Positions 62,379 to 64,000 of a stretch of DNA of 64,000 nucleotides are shown here, piece after piece. The DNA lies in NCBI RefSeq assembly GCF_026262505.1, contig NC_067204.1, positions 15,146,522 through 15,210,521 of the forward strand, read 5' to 3'. A model generated the notes under the pieces. That model searched no databases. It was given only the letters and a program-made list of their open reading frames with translations, and was not told where the DNA came from. The DNA comes from Trichomonas vaginalis G3. Lineage: Eukaryota; Parabasalia; Trichomonadida; Trichomonadidae. The number at the start of each line of letters is the position of its first letter. The stretch's first letter is position 1. A program made the position numbers and the translations under genes.

Positions 62379-62624
62379 ATGCCCCCATATAGAATGGATA
62401 GAAAATCTGCTAGAATAAAAGCAGAGTTGCAAAGATATGGTTGGAGAGTTTCGAAGAAGTTTAAATATAGGAAGGGAAGACCCATAAAAGTCTATGACAA
62501 ACTGGCTGGTCTGACCTACGAAATGGATTTGGAAACAGCACGTGCCAATTATCCAAACAGACTAGAGAGGTTAGAAGAAGAACGTCTTATGGACATGCCT
62601 TTCGATGTGTTAAACATTGCATGA
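62379..62624 (+). CDS. Maverick basic protein (copy C)
   Basis: 81 residues, MPPYRMDRKSARIKAELQRY to FDVLNIA, rich in Arg and Lys. It matches the first 70 residues of the copy-B protein at 44345-44719 and then ends differently, so it is probably a shortened form or the first part of a longer gene. AAAAATG precedes it. Function unknown. Confidence 0.4.
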   Translation: MPPYRMDRKSARIKAELQRYGWRVSKKFKYRKGRPIKVYDKLAGLTYEMDLETARANYPNRLERLEEERLMDMPFDVLNIA

Positions 62625-62673
62625 AGTAAAAAATTTATTTTAAAAAAGTGACATTTTTTTATTCGAATTTGAA

Positions 62674-62760
62674 ATGTACGCTGAGTTTGTTGGAGAAGAC
62701 CGTTGGGAAACTTGTTTGTTAGATGAGAAATATGAAATGGCATACCATTTTAAAACAATA
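62674..62760 (+). pseudogene. Remnant of the HNH endonuclease 5' end (copy C)
   Basis: The first 27 or so codons of the HNH gene (MYAEFVGEDRWETCLLDEKY) run into the same A/T-rich tail as the remnant at 519-606 in copy A. Confidence 0.55.
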
Positions 62761-62778
62761 TATTTTTACATATATTAA

Positions 62779-63639
62779 ATGCTTCAGGTTGAAAAACAAA
62801 GAACAAAAGTAGCAGATACAAAACCGTTAGACTATATCTTTACAAATGCTGGTAGGACTATTTCAGATGAAGAAATTTCATCCCGAGTATACAGGTTTGA
62901 CTATCCAATTCGTTGGCTTCAAAGTCCTTCAGATGCAAAGGCAATAGGATTTAGAAGAGTTTTGTTTTCAAATAGAACTAACGCATTTATGTTCGCAGTA
63001 TATTTTCATGGGCAGTATAAAGGTTCTGATGGTCTAATAGACAAATTTGACGAAATGAGAATCTTTACAGTTCGTTCAGACGAAAGTCTTGAGAAAACTC
63101 TAAATGACTTTCAAACTCAAATGAACAAATATTATTGGGAATTTCAAGAAAAATACGACTCTTTACTAAATGGAACATACTATCTGAAACTAGAATATGA
63201 CAAGATGAACTCCACCGTTTCATTTCAAAAGATTGAAATTAACCCTCCAAGAGATACAGAGTTTTTATTTTGGAAAGTAGACAAACGTTCTTGGGCACAA
63301 TTTCTTCGGTTACTAAACCAGAACGAACCATTACCACCAGATGGTCCATTTCAATTTATACTTCCACCAGCAGATTTGACAGTTTATAGAAACGTGTTTG
63401 ACCCTCAAAATGTTATGTGTCATGCAAGTTTCAGTTCAAGCAACAATAGTTTTCTATGTATTGGTAAGGACTTTTATGACTTTGCTTCTAAATTCTACGA
63501 ACCACCTAGTAACAGTTTCTCTGACTTTCAAGTTTGGTTCACAACAAATGGTGTGCAACATATTATTCCATTGTACTATGACTTTTATCTCGAATTGTCT
63601 TTCATATATAACTACGGAAAAGTGCTGAAAAAGTATTGA
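62779..63639 (+). CDS. Maverick conserved 286-residue protein, possible minor-capsid (penton-like)
   Basis: Whole. The N-terminal part has RVYRFDYPIRWLQSPSDAK and the middle (about 95-160) is helical. The C-terminal 80 residues are beta-rich with CHASFSSSNNSFLCIG, YEPPSNSFSDFQVWFTT and YDFYLELSFIYN. The last block looks like the closing strands of a jelly-roll minor capsid protein as seen in Polintons, but this is by eye. Paralogues lie in copies A and B. Confidence 0.5.
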   Translation: MLQVEKQRTKVADTKPLDYIFTNAGRTISDEEISSRVYRFDYPIRWLQSPSDAKAIGFRRVLFSNRTNAFMFAVYFHGQYKGSDGLIDKFDEMRIFTVRSDESLEKTLNDFQTQMNKYYWEFQEKYDSLLNGTYYLKLEYDKMNSTVSFQKIEINPPRDTEFLFWKVDKRSWAQFLRLLNQNEPLPPDGPFQFILPPADLTVYRNVFDPQNVMCHASFSSSNNSFLCIGKDFYDFASKFYEPPSNSFSDFQVWFTTNGVQHIIPLYYDFYLELSFIYNYGKVLKKY

Positions 63640-63776
63640 AAAATAATGTTTATGTTAGCATGTTAGATCTAACACGTTTTCTAACCACTTTTCTAACATC
63701 GTAGAAAACTCATGAAAACAATTTATTTTTGACACTTTCACAAAAAACATAAAAAAGTGAAGTTAAACGTTAAGGT

Positions 63777-64000
63777 TTACTGAACTGGTTGGATGTCGCC
63801 TTCACAGGTTATGTAGAACGGCTGACCCGAGAAGTGAAGGAGAGACTGAATTGCCAATTTCATATGGGGTAGGGGGTTCTCCTTGTTTGGTATTTTTATC
63901 CAAGGACGTTTGTTTAGGAACTTAACAAGAGCTTCTCTTTTGGCGTCCTTTATGTCGTCGAAAGGAGTGTTTTCTGGTATTTGAATTGGAATTCCGGTCG
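63777..64000 (-). CDS. Maverick gene of unknown function, 3' part only
   Basis: My own translation gives about 74 residues, ending HFSGQPFYITCEGDIQPVQ, open to the window edge. Upstream of that it reads IPIQIPENTPFDDIKDAKRE. It lies convergent to the minor-capsid-like gene, with a spacer of about 135 nt. I do not recognise the family. Confidence 0.4.
   Translation of the reverse strand, partial: TGIPIQIPENTPFDDIKDAKREALVKFLNKRPWIKIPNKENPLPHMKLAIQSLLHFSGQPFYITCEGDIQPVQ

Larger units (their letters stand above)
59490..64000. mobile_element. Maverick/Polinton copy C (left part; truncated at left, runs off window)
   Basis: Opposite orientation to A and B. Parts: tail-collar protein without its N-terminal part (+), integrase (-), MGLFG protein (+), 50-residue protein (+), Lys/Glu-rich protein (+), basic protein (+), HNH remnant, possible minor-capsid protein (+) and an unknown gene (-). 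There is no terminal hairpin at the left edge, so it is cut or rearranged there. It is largely well kept, with about two breaks. Young. Confidence 0.8.

Overview
The window looks like nuclear DNA of a parabasalid, most likely Trichomonas vaginalis. The clues are AT-rich DNA, genes without introns, very short 5' leaders starting at a TCA initiator (Inr), a flavodiiron/rubredoxin/NADH-reductase fusion, a Tvmar1-type mariner and several Maverick/Polinton copies. It is a mosaic of a few host genes among many mobile elements, with one 25-N assembly gap at 42350-42374.

Layout. 1-6660: right part of Maverick copy A, ending in a nested hairpin and a run of 34 T. 7168-7384: possible small MITE. 7451-28158: host genes for a HEAT-repeat protein (-), a Siva-like zinc protein (-), the flavodiiron fusion enzyme (+), a karyopherin-like protein (+), a membrane RING protein (-), then a 2.25-kb near-perfect palindrome, an intact large transposase-like protein (+) and a Beclin-1/Atg6 homologue (+). 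30411-42349: one large beta-solenoid gene, broken by a Tvmar1 copy at a TA site and by a 6.0-kb unit at a TTAA site. That unit is two inverted, almost identical Kolobok-like transposons enclosing 1.1 kb of other DNA, which includes the truncated 5' end of a karyopherin-like gene. 42375-50979: Maverick copy B, broken in many places, ending in the same kind of hairpin and again exactly 34 T. 50980-59461: spacer, an ARM-like protein (+), a disordered Gly/Pro/Ala protein with a GW tail (-) and a 5'-truncated gene with one frameshift (-). About 59490-64000: Maverick copy C in the opposite orientation, running off the window.

How parts work together. The flavodiiron fusion should take electrons from NADH through rubredoxin to reduce oxygen. 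Beclin-1/Atg6 implies a class III PI3-kinase/autophagy complex. The Mavericks share a module of integrase, tail-collar-like protein, adenine methyltransferase, two small MGxFG proteins and a possible minor-capsid family, packed in divergent pairs only 16-18 nt apart. They are treated here as fossils.

Most notable: (1) the Kolobok composite, whose two outer ends are both the transposase-5' terminus, so it appears to have moved as one unit carrying host DNA; (2) the Maverick end hairpin, with compensatory base changes between copies A and B; (3) the giant palindrome with 49-bp internal repeats; (4) the possibility that an inversion between Mavericks B and C separated two halves of one host gene family.
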